A DNA stretch of 64,000 nt from Phragmites australis (lineage: Eukaryota; Streptophyta; Magnoliopsida; Poales; Poaceae): the NCBI RefSeq assembly GCF_958298935.1, contig NC_084943.1, positions 11,339,001 to 11,403,000 on the forward strand, in the 5' to 3' direction. A program made the position numbers and the translations under genes. Below the pieces are notes generated by a model that did not search any database, was not told the DNA's origin, and worked only from the letters and a program-made list of their open reading frames with translations. Shown one piece after another: positions 11,657 to 22,959 of the stretch (position 1 is the stretch's first letter; each line of letters begins with the position of its first letter).

Positions 11657-13582
11657 TTTTATGTTTCGAACCCCGCAACCAATCTTGTGCACAAATCAAG
11701 CATTGAAGTGTAAGTGGAGTTAAGGGAACTTATAAAATCACCAATAATACGACCACTAGTGCTAAAAGCTGATTCTGAAGCAAAAATAGAGATGGGTATT
11801 GCTAATATGCCAGCAGTCATTCATGAAAGCATAAGAAAACGAGGTGAATTGTCTTTCCACCAACTAAGAATGTCAAAATAATCATGTTCCTCTTCTATTC
11901 TTCAGCAAGGAACTTGGCCAATTCAGATTTACTAGAGTGTGGTCTAGCTTCACCAGAAACCCTCATTTCCTTGTTTTTATACAGACCTCATAAAGTTTCT
12001 AGAATCAGATTTTGATTGCTCTGTAGCAGTACCACTAGCAGTTTGTGAATGTGATGCGGCTTGCTATCACATTGACCTCCAACTTGAGAGTACAAATTCT
12101 TGTATTCACCAAAGAGAGTTGAGAGTGCATGTTGTGCCTTGATCCATATCTTTTTCTCAATAGATGGGCCATATGTTGAGCGAACAATATCATACAAAAG
12201 TGTGATTGTTTGTTCCTTATAGTTTGCATCAACAAGACACAAAATGTCAGATTAGTTAACAATAAACAAGAACAACAACAATATCTTGATAATAAGAACA
12301 AAAAAAAGGGAGAAATGAGGTTTGTACCTAGGATCAAGCATAGAAGAGATAAAAATCATGTCATTCATCTTCAAAGAATCTCCCCAATACTTGTCATATT
12401 TTATCTTCATTTGATCAACCATGAGTTTGAAGGTATTATCATCACCATCTGCTCGTTGGGTCATATTGGACAACAAATAATTCACTCTAGTAATATCTTC
12501 AAAGAAAGTGTTGGAAGTAACATATTTAGAGCCTAAAACTTTTTTCTGTAAGGTAATAAAAATGTTTGAGGAAATTCTTGAACTCATCCGCAAACACCCA
12601 ATCATCATGTGTTGGGATCCTTGTAAGAGCATTCAATTCTTTTTTATAGGAGGGGTCCTCAATTCGAATCCTATCAAATGCTCTCTCAAACTTCCCGATA
12701 GTCTCTAACATAAGATATCTGGAGTCCCATTGAGTGCACACATCAAGACACACCAAACCTTGTCCTTGGACAAGATTTTCACACAATACTTGAAATTATT
12801 CATTCGTGAAGGGGAGCTTCTCACATACTTGATAGCATTACAAATACGGGTGATAGAAAGGGCCATTGTCTTCAACCCATCTTGGACCACAAGATCAAAA
12901 ATATGGGCTACACATCTCATGTGGAGATATTTACCTTTCACAAAAGTGCCACCTCGATTAGCTAAATAACTCCTCATGTATCCTACAACACCATCGTTGT
13001 TGCTAGCATTATCTATAGTAATAGTGCACACATTCTCGATGCCCCACTCAATCAAACATTTCTCTAATGCATTCCCAATATCTTCCCCTTTGTGGTTGTC
13101 CACTAAATGAAGTCAAGAATTTTCTTGTTAAGTTGTCAACCTTTATCAATGTAGTGCACAATGAGAACCATGTAACTTTGGTTGGTGCAAGAAGTCCAAG
13201 TGTTAGTTGTGACACTAACTATTTGATGTGAATCCTTGAAATATTTCTTCTAAATGGAGGTTCAAACCGAGGACAAGTTACATACATGAAGTCCCTAAAA
13301 GGAAGCTCATCTATGATAATTATGCGTGTAAAAGCTTTCCAACTTGCTTCAGCATTCCATTGCCAAGGAACTAGAGATGAACTACCATCTGCACTATGTT
13401 CAAAGCTTAACTGTGTTTGCGAGTTGTTTCTATCAAGATGTTTATTGCAAGTTTTCATATGAGACTTTAAAGAGGAGGTACCATTCTTGGTAGATTTGCA
13501 GCAAAGGACTGATAGTTGCACTTAGCATTGTCTGAGTCATCTTTCAGTTGCATGAAGTGCCGACATGCCTATGATCTGGTAG
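11657..13582 (-). pseudogene. hAT-superfamily transposase, main part (RICESLEEPER-like)
   Basis: Reverse-strand transposase that would bind element ends and cut and paste the hAT element. Pieces in order: a BED-type zinc-finger region at 13560-13450 (AKCNY..., then NGTSSLKSHMKTC); a core with NTWTSCTNQSYMVLIVHYID at about 13200-13130; then DNHKGEDIGNALEKCL and CTITIDNASNND (13103-12990); a DVCTQWDSRYLMLET block (12740); a KYDKYWG...SSMLDPRYK block (12400-12330); and the C-terminal dimerisation region (SGRIIGDFISSLNSTYTSM, then LDLCTRLVAGFET and a stop at about 11657). There are in-frame stops (one between the finger and the CACTA junction, one in the dimerisation region) and frame changes. 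A possible intron lies at 12330-12230. The N-terminus was displaced to 47766-47880 by the CACTA insertion. Confidence 0.85.
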
Positions 13583-13860
13583 CACTACTACAGAAATGGT
13601 CAGTCGCGCCCGATCTTCACTTGTTGTTCACAAGGTCCAATAGCCAATCAATCATTGAGGCGTTGAGAACCGGCAGTGATACACACTATCACTAACAGTT
13701 TTTATTACAAATCGGCAGTGCCACAACACTGATGTTTCGTATAATGGACCGACAGTGAAACTTGTCACTATCGATTAGTTACAAGAACTGGCAGTGATGA
13801 AGGATTTCATCATTGCCGATTGGTGTCATGGCATAGTATATAATTTTTCTGGCCCCAAGC
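13583..13860. repeat. CACTA 5' subterminal repeat region
   Basis: Contains variants of accggcagtgat and its complement (for example near 13671, 13710, 13750 and 13788) in both orientations. Such arrays next to CACTA ends are the known binding region for the TNPA-type accessory protein. Confidence 0.75.
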
Positions 13861-14409
13861 CTGAGCAGAATAGAGGAGCTATGTTATGCTCAGCATGCGG
13901 TGGCTCTTTGTGGCGAGCTTGCGCGGCGAGGCTTCAAAATTTGGTGGAATCCAAGTGACCTAGGTGTTCCAAGGTTAGTAAGTTCATCTACATTCCATTT
14001 GTACTTAGATTTCCTTGCTAGATTGCTCTAGATTTTGAAAATTAGTGCTTGTTCCATGATGATGAATTTTGACGGAGCTAGAGCTCCAATTGAATTAGTG
14101 AATTTAAGCTAATTGATTTTAGGTATACATTATCTAGGTTAGTAGGTTCATCTATATTTTATTTGTACTTAGATTTACTTGTTAGATTTCTTAGATTTTG
14201 GAAATATGTGCTTGTACCCTGATGATGAATTTTGAAGGAGCTAGAGCTCCAATTGACTTAGTGAAATTAAGATAATTGATTTTATGTTTTCATATTCTAG
14301 GTATGAATTTATTTATCATTATTTTGCATTATATTATATTTTGTTGATAATAATTAATTAAATTGATTGTTATTTCATATTAATACAATGAATTTATACT
14401 AATTGATAA

Positions 14410-16249
14410 AATTGCATATGTACCGAATATGGATGTACGACGCTGACCTTAGCGGCCCAAAGTTTTTTAACGGCATGGAAGCTTTTTTGAGTGTTGTTGT
14501 GGCATAGAAGTTAATTAATTGTGATTACTATGTGTATTTTTCATACAATGATTGCAAGAATGAGAAGCAGTTTTCAAGCATAGAGCAAATCTGTGCATAC
14601 TTGTTTCAGAGGGGTTTCAAGCTTGGCTATACCCGTTAGACGAAACACGGTGAAGATGAGGAGTTTGAACATAAAGGGCGAAGAAGAAAGAGGCAACGAT
14701 ATGATAGATGATGAAGACAACGATATGCGGGCATTTGAAGATACTTTGGTCCACGATGATGAAGATGACAAAGATCAGATGTTGCGCATTGGGGAGGGGA
14801 CTTCACCAGTGAGAGACAACATCAAAAGTTCCAGCGTATGATACAGGACTCTAAAACACCATTGTTTTCGAGCTATAAGGATAAGCACACAAAGCTGCAT
14901 ATTGTGCTAACACTGCTACAATTGAAAGCTAGCAATGGTTGGTCAGATAAGAGCTCAACAAGTTGTTACATTTTTTGGTGACTTTCTACCATAGGGTAAC
15001 GTGTTGCTTAAAACCATATACCAGGCCAAGCAGGTTGTATGCCCATTGGGTTTGGAAGTAGAGAAAATACATGCATATCCAAATGACTACATACTGTATT
15101 GGAAAGATTTTGCAGAATTGGATGCATGTCCGGTGTGCGGAGCATCACAGTACAAGTGGCGCAACAATGATGTGGGGGTGAACCATAAAGTGAAAAGACT
15201 CCCACTAAGGTGGTGTGGTACTTCCCTATAATCCCCTGTTTGAAGTGATTGTTTGCGAACAAAAGACATGTCAATTGATGTGCTAGCACGCAGAAGAGTG
15301 CAAGAAAGACGGAATACTCAAACACCTCACTGATGGCATGCAATGGAGGAACATCGATAGAATATACAAGAGTACATTTGCACACAACGTAATGAATATA
15401 AGGTTTGGGTTGAGTATAGATGGGATGAATCCTTTTGGCAACATGAGCAGATTTCATAGCACTTGGCCCGTGACTCTATGTACCTACAACCTTCCACCTT
15501 ATATATGTATGAAGCAGAAGTACCATATGATTCCGTTGCTAATCGAAGGGCCGAGTCAACCTGGAAACGGTATCGATGTGTACATGGAACCATTGGTTGA
15601 AGATCTTCTTATAATGTGGAATGCGGTTGTACGGATATGAGATGGGTACAAACATGGGAACTTCACCCTACGCTCAATGTTGTTCGTAACAATCCAAGAT
15701 TGGCCTCCTCTTGGTAACATATTAGGACAGTCAATTAAAGGATACAATAGATGTGTATAATGCTTAGAAGATACAATGGGCCGGTGACTAAAGAACTCTC
15801 AAAAAATGGTTTATATGTGTCACCGTACGTTCCTTCCCCCAGATCATCCGTACCGCATGAAGGAAAGAGCTTTTGATGAGACAAAGTAGACTGGTCAAGC
15901 TCTAAAGATTCGCACATGAAAACAGGTATTTGAGATGGTAAAGAATATTAGAGTTGTCATTGGAAAGAGGCGAGGTAGTACAAAATTTGCAAGTGGAAAA
16001 GCATCTCCTATGTGGAAAAAATATCAATATTTTGGGACCTACCTTATTGGAAGGACCTAGAGGTTCGACACGCACTTGATGTCATGCACATCGAGAATAA
16101 CTTATTTGACAACTCCGTTGGTATCTTCCTAGATATATCAGACAAGACAAAAGATACACTCTAAGCACGGATGGACCTAAAAGATATGAAACTCGGGAAG
16201 GACCTACATCCTGAGGAACTGGACAAAGGGAAAAAGCAGCTTCCTACGA
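14410..16249 (+). pseudogene. CACTA TnpD transposase, N-terminal and Transposase_21-like part
   Basis: TnpD is the catalytic CACTA transposase. An N-terminal segment at 14419-14660 reads RIWMYDADLSGPKFFNGMEAF, then NDCKNEKQFSSIEQICAYL and TKHGEDEE, a pattern seen in plant TnpD proteins. From 15001 the Transposase_21-like core follows: LDACPVCGASQYKW at 15118-15159, then MQWRNIDRIYKSTFA and RFGLSIDGMNPFGNMS (15338-15450), VTLCTYNLPPYICMKQKY and MEPLVEDLLIMWNAVVR. A later shifted frame has DLKDMKLGKDLHPEEL (16170-16215). Several stops and frameshifts break it. It is interrupted at 16250 by a solo LTR and resumes in phase at 16749. Confidence 0.85.
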
Positions 16250-16743
16250 TGTTGGGGGGAAACACCCCAGCCTGAGATATTTATATGGTGCACTGTAGCA
16301 TTACTGTAGGGACCATAATATCCCCACCACCACATGGTGTGTACAAGGATGAAGGATCCAAAACCCGCGACCACATGGTTGTAGGATAATATCCTAGGGG
16401 CAGGGTGGTAATATCCCCTGCTCCTTCTCCCTATAAAAGAAGCACCACAAGGGAGGTGAACAGAGGAGACCCCTGAGGAAGGATTTTTCTCCTCTGATCA
16501 GATGTAGAAACTCCTCTTGTAACCAGTTTATACACACCATAAGGAAAAGCACAGGACGTAGGGCTGTTATCCGACCAGGAGGTCCGAACTTGGTAAAATC
16601 TCTTGTATTCTTAGGTCCATCACAGACACACCCCTTCTCTCGCTCTCTCCTCTCGGCTCATCGCAGTCCCTAAGCTTGAGCCTCCTCATTGGAAGAGACT
16701 CTCGTCATACTCTGTTCGTGCAAGACATCCTCTTGCTCCAACA
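16250..16743 (+). mobile_element. Solo LTR inside TnpD, 5-bp duplication TACGA
   Basis: 494 bp starting TGTTGGGGGGAAACACCCC and ending CTCTTGCTCCAACA, with inverted termini TGTTGG/CCAACA. TACGA lies on both sides (16245-16249 and 16744-16748). A TATA box lies at 16432-16438. The last 70 bases resemble the end of the element A LTR (both have the GAGCCTCCTC/GAGTCTCCTC block and CTTGCTCCAACA), so it belongs to a Tat-type gypsy family. The orientation is the one given by that similarity. Loss of the interior by LTR-LTR recombination is the usual origin. Confidence 0.9.
16432..16438 (+). promoter_or_regulatory. TATA box of the solo LTR
   Basis: TATAAAA in the middle of the 494-bp LTR, at the usual distance from its end for LTR-driven transcription. 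Confidence 0.6.
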
Positions 16744-16748
16744 TACGA

Positions 16749-17340
16749 CTTGCTACACTTTGAGCAAGGAAGAGAAACGCAGCTTGTGTGATTGCTTGCA
16801 TTAAGTCAAAGTTCCATCTGGATACTCCGCCAATGTAAAGAGACTAGTATCGATGGAAGATTTTTAAAGTAGTTGCCATGAAGTCTCAAGACTACAACTT
16901 GATGATGACAGAGTTGCTTGCAATTGCAATAAGGGGTGTTCTACCGGAGAAAGTCCGATACCCGATCATAAAGTTGTGTTCATTCTTCAACACGATCTCA
17001 CAGAAGGTCATTGATCCATTAAAACTAGAAAAACTGCTGGATGATGTGGTCCATACTCTATGACGGCTTGAGATGTGTTTCCCTCCATCTTTTTTTTTTT
17101 ACATCATGACCCATATTGTTGTTCATATCATAAGAGAGATAAAGATCCTTCTGTGTTTCTTCATTAGATTCACCCTTTTGAGAGATTGATGGGGGTTCTG
17201 AAGAAATATGTTCATAACCAAGGTCGGCCGGAAGGTTGCATTGCCACAAGGTGGGGTACTGAGGAGGTCACTGAGTTTTGCATTGACTACATGAATCTCA
17301 AACCAATTGATGTGCTTGTATCTCGCCATTGAGGGGAGGC
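16749..17340 (+). pseudogene. CACTA TnpD C-terminal (DUF4218-like) part
   Basis: Continuation of TnpD after the solo LTR. Frames give YTLSKEEKRSLCDCL at 16755-16799 (starting within the restored flank), KVPSGYSANVKRLVSMEDF, then VAIRG-type and KLCSFFNTISQKVIDPLKLE (16970-17030), a MTHIVVHIIREIKI segment, and finally KKYVHNQGRPEGCIATRWG with EEVTEFCIDYMNLKPIDVL up to 17327. These match the DUF4218/C-terminal region of plant TnpD proteins. Frameshifts separate the blocks and a T-run at 17091-17100 is probably one of the lesions. Confidence 0.8.
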
Positions 17341-17990
17341 TACAGGGGATAGGGATGATAGGTATAGTAATTTTGTATCAACATGGTATAGGCATCCTAA
17401 CAAGATGTTTGTGTGATGATAGTGCGATAATGCATATATGCGGGTAATGAATAGTTGGTTTGTGGTTGTTCCTGTGTGGGATCCTAAGGACCGGTTCTTG
17501 AAGCATGTAACCTGGCTAAACCACACAACCACGAGACTTATATAGGTATAGCCTTGCCAATTAATTAGCCACCCCTTCGATTATGTGGGCACCAGTGGAC
17601 GGTTGAGTGGCACAAAAAGGGGCTTCTGCAGTGATGGAATCGCTGTTAGCGTTGAAACCTTAATAGGTACCTACAAGTCAGCGGGAGCTTTGTAAAAGCT
17701 TTGTAGTGAGACCCTGACTCCACACCCTGGAAGTATGAAGCAACACAAGAATCACGACTCGTAGGGAAAGCGGTGCAAACTTTGCAGAGTATAAAACTGA
17801 TCGATCAGCCGTGCTCACGGTCAAGAGCAGCTTGGACTTCTTCTTGATTAGTTGGGATCAGGGTTTTGGTATGGTTGGGTAGCCGATTAATGGAATTACC
17901 TGTTGAGTCTTGGCAGTCGGATGGAACCGATGAGTCATTCCTTCTTGATTTTGTTGTGTCTTCACACTTAGTAAATATGATGCCTAATTT
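17340..17990. other. Unassigned segment between the CACTA genes
   Basis: No coding similarity seen. The sequence (for example gatcagccgtgctcacggtcaagagc near 17800) looks repetitive and may be a further small insertion, but I find no terminal repeats or duplication that would prove it. Confidence 0.4.
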
Positions 17991-17999
17991 TTGGAGTTG

Positions 18000-19110
18000 G
18001 GGAGCCTTTGAAGCCTAAGTGTGTATTGGGGTCGTACAAGACAATATGTGGGGTTCTTTTCAGGGATCATGTCACAATCAGCTATAGAAGTTGGAGAGGC
18101 CACCCAAATGACCAGTGGGTCATTCCTCATGACATCAAGAACCTTTTGTGGGAGAAGTTGATAGATAAGTTCGAGTTCCCTGAAGGGTGCAACCTTGATC
18201 GAGCGAAGGCACGTGCATTAACTGTAATGCCCAACTCATTTAAGAATTTCAAAGGTATGTTGTATAGAGATTTTGTGAGGAATAACCGAGCACTAGACTT
18301 TAACATTTATTTCATGCAATACAAGTAGTCAGAGGAATCAATTAAGCAAAGTGAGGCAAACAAGGCCAACTCTATAAAGAAAATTTACCATCACAGACTA
18401 GGTATGTGTGGCTACGTGAAGAAAATACCCAACTGGGAGAAAAAAAAGAACTAACCCAAAGTGGTGTTACACCTGTCACAGCTCAATGGATTCCACAAGT
18501 TATACACTATTTGTACGCGAGGGGTGGCTCTTTTGGATGAAGGCCAACTATGCTTCAGAAACGAAAAAAGATCATGAGGTGACGCAAAGCATTGCAGATG
18601 CTCATGCCCAGAGTTTCCAAGGCTCTTTTAAGGCAGATAGAGAGAAGGACGAGCTAACCTTAGCACTGGGAAACAAGGAGCACCCTGGCTGTATGGGAGG
18701 ACAAGATTAGGGCCTTGGAAAGACTCATTCCAAAAGGACTCTGAGAGTTATAAGAGTCAAAAGAGAAGTAAACAAGAAATACAAGATGTCTTGGCTCTTG
18801 TACGAGAATAACTCCAACAAGAGAGACAGACGACAAACGCTAACATAGGGCAAGCTGTACAAGAAGCCATCAGCTAGCAAAAAGTACAAGACAATGTTGT
18901 TGTTCTCGACAACCCTGGTGCTTGTCGGAGTAGCTACACATTTTTTCCATGTGAATTCCTAAAGATGACTTATGTCATTATCCTATGGATGATATCAAAG
19001 ACGCCATAGAGTGCATGCTTGTCATGCCCACTACGAATGTTACCACCAAGGTGGGCTTTGGGCTTAGCTTGGCCTGTGAAAGACGGGGCTCAGTTCAACA
19101 ATCGCCTGAT
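18000..19110 (+). pseudogene. En/Spm TNP protein, Transposase_24-like
   Basis: CACTA accessory protein. The open piece 18008-18328 has VTISYRSWRGHPNDQWVIPH, DIKNLLWEKLIDKFEFPEG and FKNFKGMLYRDFVR. Beyond a stop the same frame continues as SEESIKQSEANKANSIKKIY and HRLGMCGYVKKIPNWEKKK. This order (W..VP...K..LW..+...F, then an NK.NR-type helix and an H..G..GY motif) is typical of the Ptta/En/Spm plant transposase family. It is followed by a charged, helix-prone region (18730-18880) that would fit the coiled-coil tail. Multiple stops. Confidence 0.75.
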
Positions 19111-19359
19111 ACCACCGGGATATGTAAAGGTCTAAGTGGATAGCGTACTACCCAAGTACTGCAAAATGGACATGGATATCTCTAAAGAGACAAGGTAGAA
19201 GAAACTGGGATCAAACATTGGTAATTTCGTCAATTAGTGTAAGAACTATATATTATTTGGTGAAGACACAAATGATGAAGAAGAGGAGATGGATTCAAAT
19301 GGACACCTCCCTTCACCCAAAAGATCTCAGACCTCTGAGTCTCCTGCAGGTAGAAACAA

Positions 19360-19500
19360 AAAGGTTTGAGTCCTCCGTCGCCAGCACCATCACCATCAAG
19401 AGGTCCGAGTCATCCAACGCCATCACCTTCCCCATCAAGAGGTCTGAGTCCTTCGTCGTAAGCACCTAAACCATCAAGAGGTTCGAGTACTCCTCCACTA
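19360..19500 (+). repeat. Ser/Pro-coding tandem repeat in the CACTA TNP tail
   Basis: About three copies of a unit near 36-40 bp (gaggtctgagtccttcgtcg...ccatcaa). In the likely frame it encodes repeated SPSRG-type motifs. Low-complexity Pro/Ser linkers are common between CACTA ORF2 domains. Confidence 0.65.
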
Positions 19501-19755
19501 GCACTTGCATATATATTCAGGTATCACCGGATCCTCCTCCTCCTTGTCATCAAGCCAGATATTAGCAAGATTATTGTATTTGACTCACAAAGGAGACCAC
19601 AAATACAATTTCAACTTGAAAAGACTTGCTAAATAGGTTAAGTCAATCATTTCATTATTCATCTAGTAATTTAAATTCTATTGAATCTAAGTCTAGTAAT
19701 ACTAAATCATGCATGGGGCATTCACACAATATTGTATGAAAAGTATCCGATTCCG

Positions 19756-20529
19756 TCATTATTAAGGACTCCTGACGGCCCCTTGGCTTTATTAGCTCAA
19801 CCTCCCAAAGGCTCGGACTATCAAGCCTCCACCTTCCGAAGCCCCGACCTTCCAGAGCTCGGCCTCTCGAAGGCTCGGTCTCCGAGGCTTCAGCCTCCTG
19901 AAGCCTACCCCTTCCGAAGCCCCGGCCTTTTGGAGCTCAGCCTCCCGCTGCCCGGGACGGCTTCGCGGAGGTTACTGATTGAGTCATCAGGCCTCATGAA
20001 AAATCTGTCAAAAGGGAAGAACCAGTCGTACTTTGCCTACGAGGAGGTGACCGGCATTAAATGCCTAGGCTAGTGGACGTCGCTCTGACACCCCGGTATG
20101 ATGGTACCTATCCTAACACCCCTGGCAGTGCGGCGTCGGGCCGCACTTGGCGACTAGCTCGCCCCCTTCAGGGGGCAGACACTACAATAATTACCATGGT
20201 GGATATTTATCTCCCGACAGGATAAAAGGCTCAGTAATTTAGCCGGATCTTGGATATTTGTACATTATGATAACTTATATGCCAAGCTACGCATGGGCCT
20301 ATAAATAGGAGGTCATGGTCTTCGCAGAGGGGGGACCCAACATAATGGCAAAAACAGAAAAACACTACAGCGAACGCTATGATACTCCCCTCCCAAAGTG
20401 ACACATTTTTCTATCATCAATATATTCGTGGTGTTCCCTCCTCTCAAACATCGTCTCCAAGCTTGAGTCTCCTCCTTAGAAGAAACTCTCGCCGTACTTG
20501 CTGGGGCAAGACGAACTCTTGCTCCAACA
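19756..20529 (+). repeat. Element A 5' LTR
   Basis: Matches 45838-46671 from TTATTAAGGAC onwards; the TATTGGGGGG start seen in the 3' copy is not recognisable here. Contains a TATA box at 20300-20307 and ends CTCTTGCTCCAACA. The next bases (gcgcgtcatccgtgggga) look like a damaged primer-binding site of the TGGCGCC...GTGGGGA type. Confidence 0.8.
20300..20307 (+). promoter_or_regulatory. TATA box of element A 5' LTR
   Basis: TATAAATA followed by GGAGG; repeated at 46442-46449 in the 3' LTR. Confidence 0.6.
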
Positions 20530-21090
20530 GCGCGTCATCCGTGGGGACCGAATGCAGAAGTGCTAAGAGAGGTAGGATGCCAACCAAGAAAAAGACCACC
20601 AAGGCCGCATCGGCAGCAGTCGACCTCCCAGTAATGCCTTCGTGGCAGTCGAGCCGGCTATAAGCGGCCAGCACCGACAACGGCCCCCCAGCCAAGGGGA
20701 ACGGTAACCTTACGGCCACCACCGACCTAGCCATAACTACAGCCGTGGGCAACACTGAAGGGTTCTCTACCCTGAAAACCCAACCGCAGCCCACTACGCC
20801 CCTAGGGGCTGCGGCCAGTGCTGCCGTCGGAAACACCACTCCGCCCGAGCAGCAATCACGCTTGGCGGTGCTCCTGGTGCAGATGGAGGAGCTATAGACG
20901 GCCCTACAGGTCAAGCTGGAAGCTGCCCACACCTTCGCCGCCTCTCCCGGGACGGCCAGCGTGTTTTTGACCCAAGCTCCATGAACAGGTGAGCCCCTCG
21001 GTGCAAGGACACTACCCGTTCCGTCCTTGGAACCCCGAGGCTTGCATCGTGAGGACCCCCTGCAGGACCACGACTCTTCCCACCGGGCTA
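20530..21090 (+). other. Element A leader and N-terminal gag remnant
   Basis: Follows the primer-site-like sequence. Plus-strand frames are Ala/Pro-rich and broken by stops. They include a MPTKKKTTKAASAAVDLP-like start at 20579 and a QQSRLAVLLVQMEEL-type segment near 20850-20895. This is probably the non-conserved N-terminus of Gag. The longer reverse ORF across this region (20444-21142) lacks recognisable domains and is taken as a shadow. Confidence 0.5.
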
Positions 21091-21099
21091 ACCTGCAGG

Positions 21100-21850
21100 C
21101 GACGCCCTTCCTAGAAGGTTTTCGGACCCCAAAGTTGCCCAAATTTAAAGGTGATTTAGACCCCGACGAGTTCGCCTGATCCTACTCCCTAGCCATAGAA
21201 GCCAGCAGGGGCGGACCAGCCACCATGGCCAAATGCTTCCCCCTCACCCTAGAAGGGGTGGCCATATGCTGGTTCTAGGCGCTGGACCCCAGCACCATTC
21301 ACACCAAGTCCCAACTCCGAGACCTCTCCTGCAGCAACTTCCAGGGCACTTTCATCGAACCAGTAACCTTTGGCAGCCTGTTCACTATTAGGCAAGGGCC
21401 AGACGAAACCCTTCGGGACTACTTTCAAAGGTTCTCCCAGACCAAAGCCCAGATTAGGGGCATATCGGAGTCTTCGGTCATCGATTCCGCAACATAGGGC
21501 CTGGGCAAAGGCCCCCTGTATGATCGACTAAACTGGCGCCCAATACGCATGGTAGAAATTCTCATGAGCAATTTTGAGGAATATGCGCGGGCAGAGGAGG
21601 AAAAGCTCCGCCAGAGGCACTCACAAGCTGGCGAAGCTTCCCATGCCAATACCGAGAGACCACACTCGTAGGCCAGATCGTCACACGCCCCTGCTCCCCC
21701 GACAAAAAGGAGCTTCGAGGAGGCCCTTACCGCCGGGTCCCAAAGGGGGCGGTAACGGCAACGCCGAAACGTCATCAATATCAGCCCAAGCCGCGGGGCT
21801 CCGAACCAAGGCCACCCTAGGGGACACGACCAAGGACACCCCAAACTAGC
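21100..21850 (+). pseudogene. Element A gag core
   Basis: Retrotransposon Gag core. It reads TPKLPKFKGDLDPDEFA, then YSLAIEASRGGPATMAKCFP, LTLEGVAICWF, and FGSLFTIRQGPDETLRDYF with RFSQTKAQIRGISE. It ends in NFEEYARAEEEKLRQR at about 21600. The spacing matches Tat/Retand-type Gag. Three in-frame stops (near 21179, 21278 and 21495) interrupt it. No clear zinc knuckle is visible downstream, where frames become Pro/Arg-rich. Confidence 0.75.
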
Positions 21851-22229
21851 GTTCCGAGGAAGAATCCTGGTGCACTCTACATGGTGTGGGACGAGGGCAT
21901 AATACTGATAACTGTCGAACCCTCACCACTTTCTGAGAGGAGTACCTCGGGAGGCAGGCGGCCTTCGCCTCCAATAGTGGGGCCTCCAAGGGGCTATTCG
22001 AAGATCATAGGCCATCGGCCAACCAATGGGTCAACCACCTGGCCCCACAAAATCCTCCGTAGCTGGCCCTAACTTCACCACCCCAGTCATCCCTAGAACA
22101 GTACGATGACGAAGGAGCGTGGGGCAAACAGATCGTCCTCACCATTACTCGCGGAGGTAGCTCCGGAGGCACTTCGAAACGACAGCGGCGAGACTACGCC
22201 CGCGGGGTACACCACATCGGAGCAACTAG

Positions 22230-22740
22230 CATCCATCAACAGGCCCCCGACAAGGTCGACGCCCCCGTAACATTCACCGTCGATGACTCTGAAGGGGTAA
22301 AATTTCCCCACTCCGATGCCCTGGTCATCTCAGCCAATATCGCCGAAGTCGGGGTCCGAAGAATATTGGTCGACAGAGGTAGTTCGGTGGACCTCCTATT
22401 CGTGCATGCCTTCGACCAGCTCCAAATTCCGCAAAGCCAGCTCTCACCAAGCAGCAGACCCCTCCAGGGATTCAATGGAGCCACCCTCAACGCCCTAGGA
22501 CAGATAGAACTCCCGGTCATCTTTGGCGAGGGCTCTACATCACGATCTGAAGTTATCACCTTCGACGTCATGGACGTACCGTACGCCTACAATGCCATCC
22601 TGGGACAGGGGACCCTGAACAGATTCGGAGCTGTACCCCATCACAATTATCTCTGTCTGAAAATACCCAGACCCCATGGGCTAATAACCATCCACGGCGA
22701 CCAAGACCTGGCTAGACGCATCGAGTATGGGCACCCTGCT
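22230..22740 (+). pseudogene. Element A aspartic protease domain
   Basis: Processes the polyprotein. The segment APVTFTVDDSEGVKFPHSDA leads into VRRILVDRGSSVDLLF at 22350-22400, then GFNGATLNALGQIELPV and AYNAILGQGTLNRFGAV. Tat-type proteases normally have VDGGSS at the active-site loop, so the Gly after Asp is Arg here (AGA). The change fits a CpG-to-CpA transition. The enzyme is probably inactive. The open frame continues to 23058 into the reverse-transcriptase connection. Confidence 0.8.
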
Positions 22741-22959
22741 CTGCTCCCTAGTTGTCATATCCACACTATGACACAGGAGGACTCGAAAGATCCTCCATCG
22801 GCGCACCCCGGGCACTGCTGCCCTCCGAGGCCACAGCCAGAAGGGGACATAAAGCTTGTCCCCATACACCAAGACCAACCCGACCAGACCTTCCAAATAG
22901 GGGCAAACCTCGCCGCCGGGCAAGAAGCTCAACTTCTGGCCATCTTACGGAATAACCTC

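Noticed and set aside
20444..21142. Reverse ORF of 232 codons over the element A gag leader
   Set aside because: Opposite to the recognised gag direction, low-complexity, and no known family; most likely a shadow of the Ala/Pro-rich gag N-terminus.
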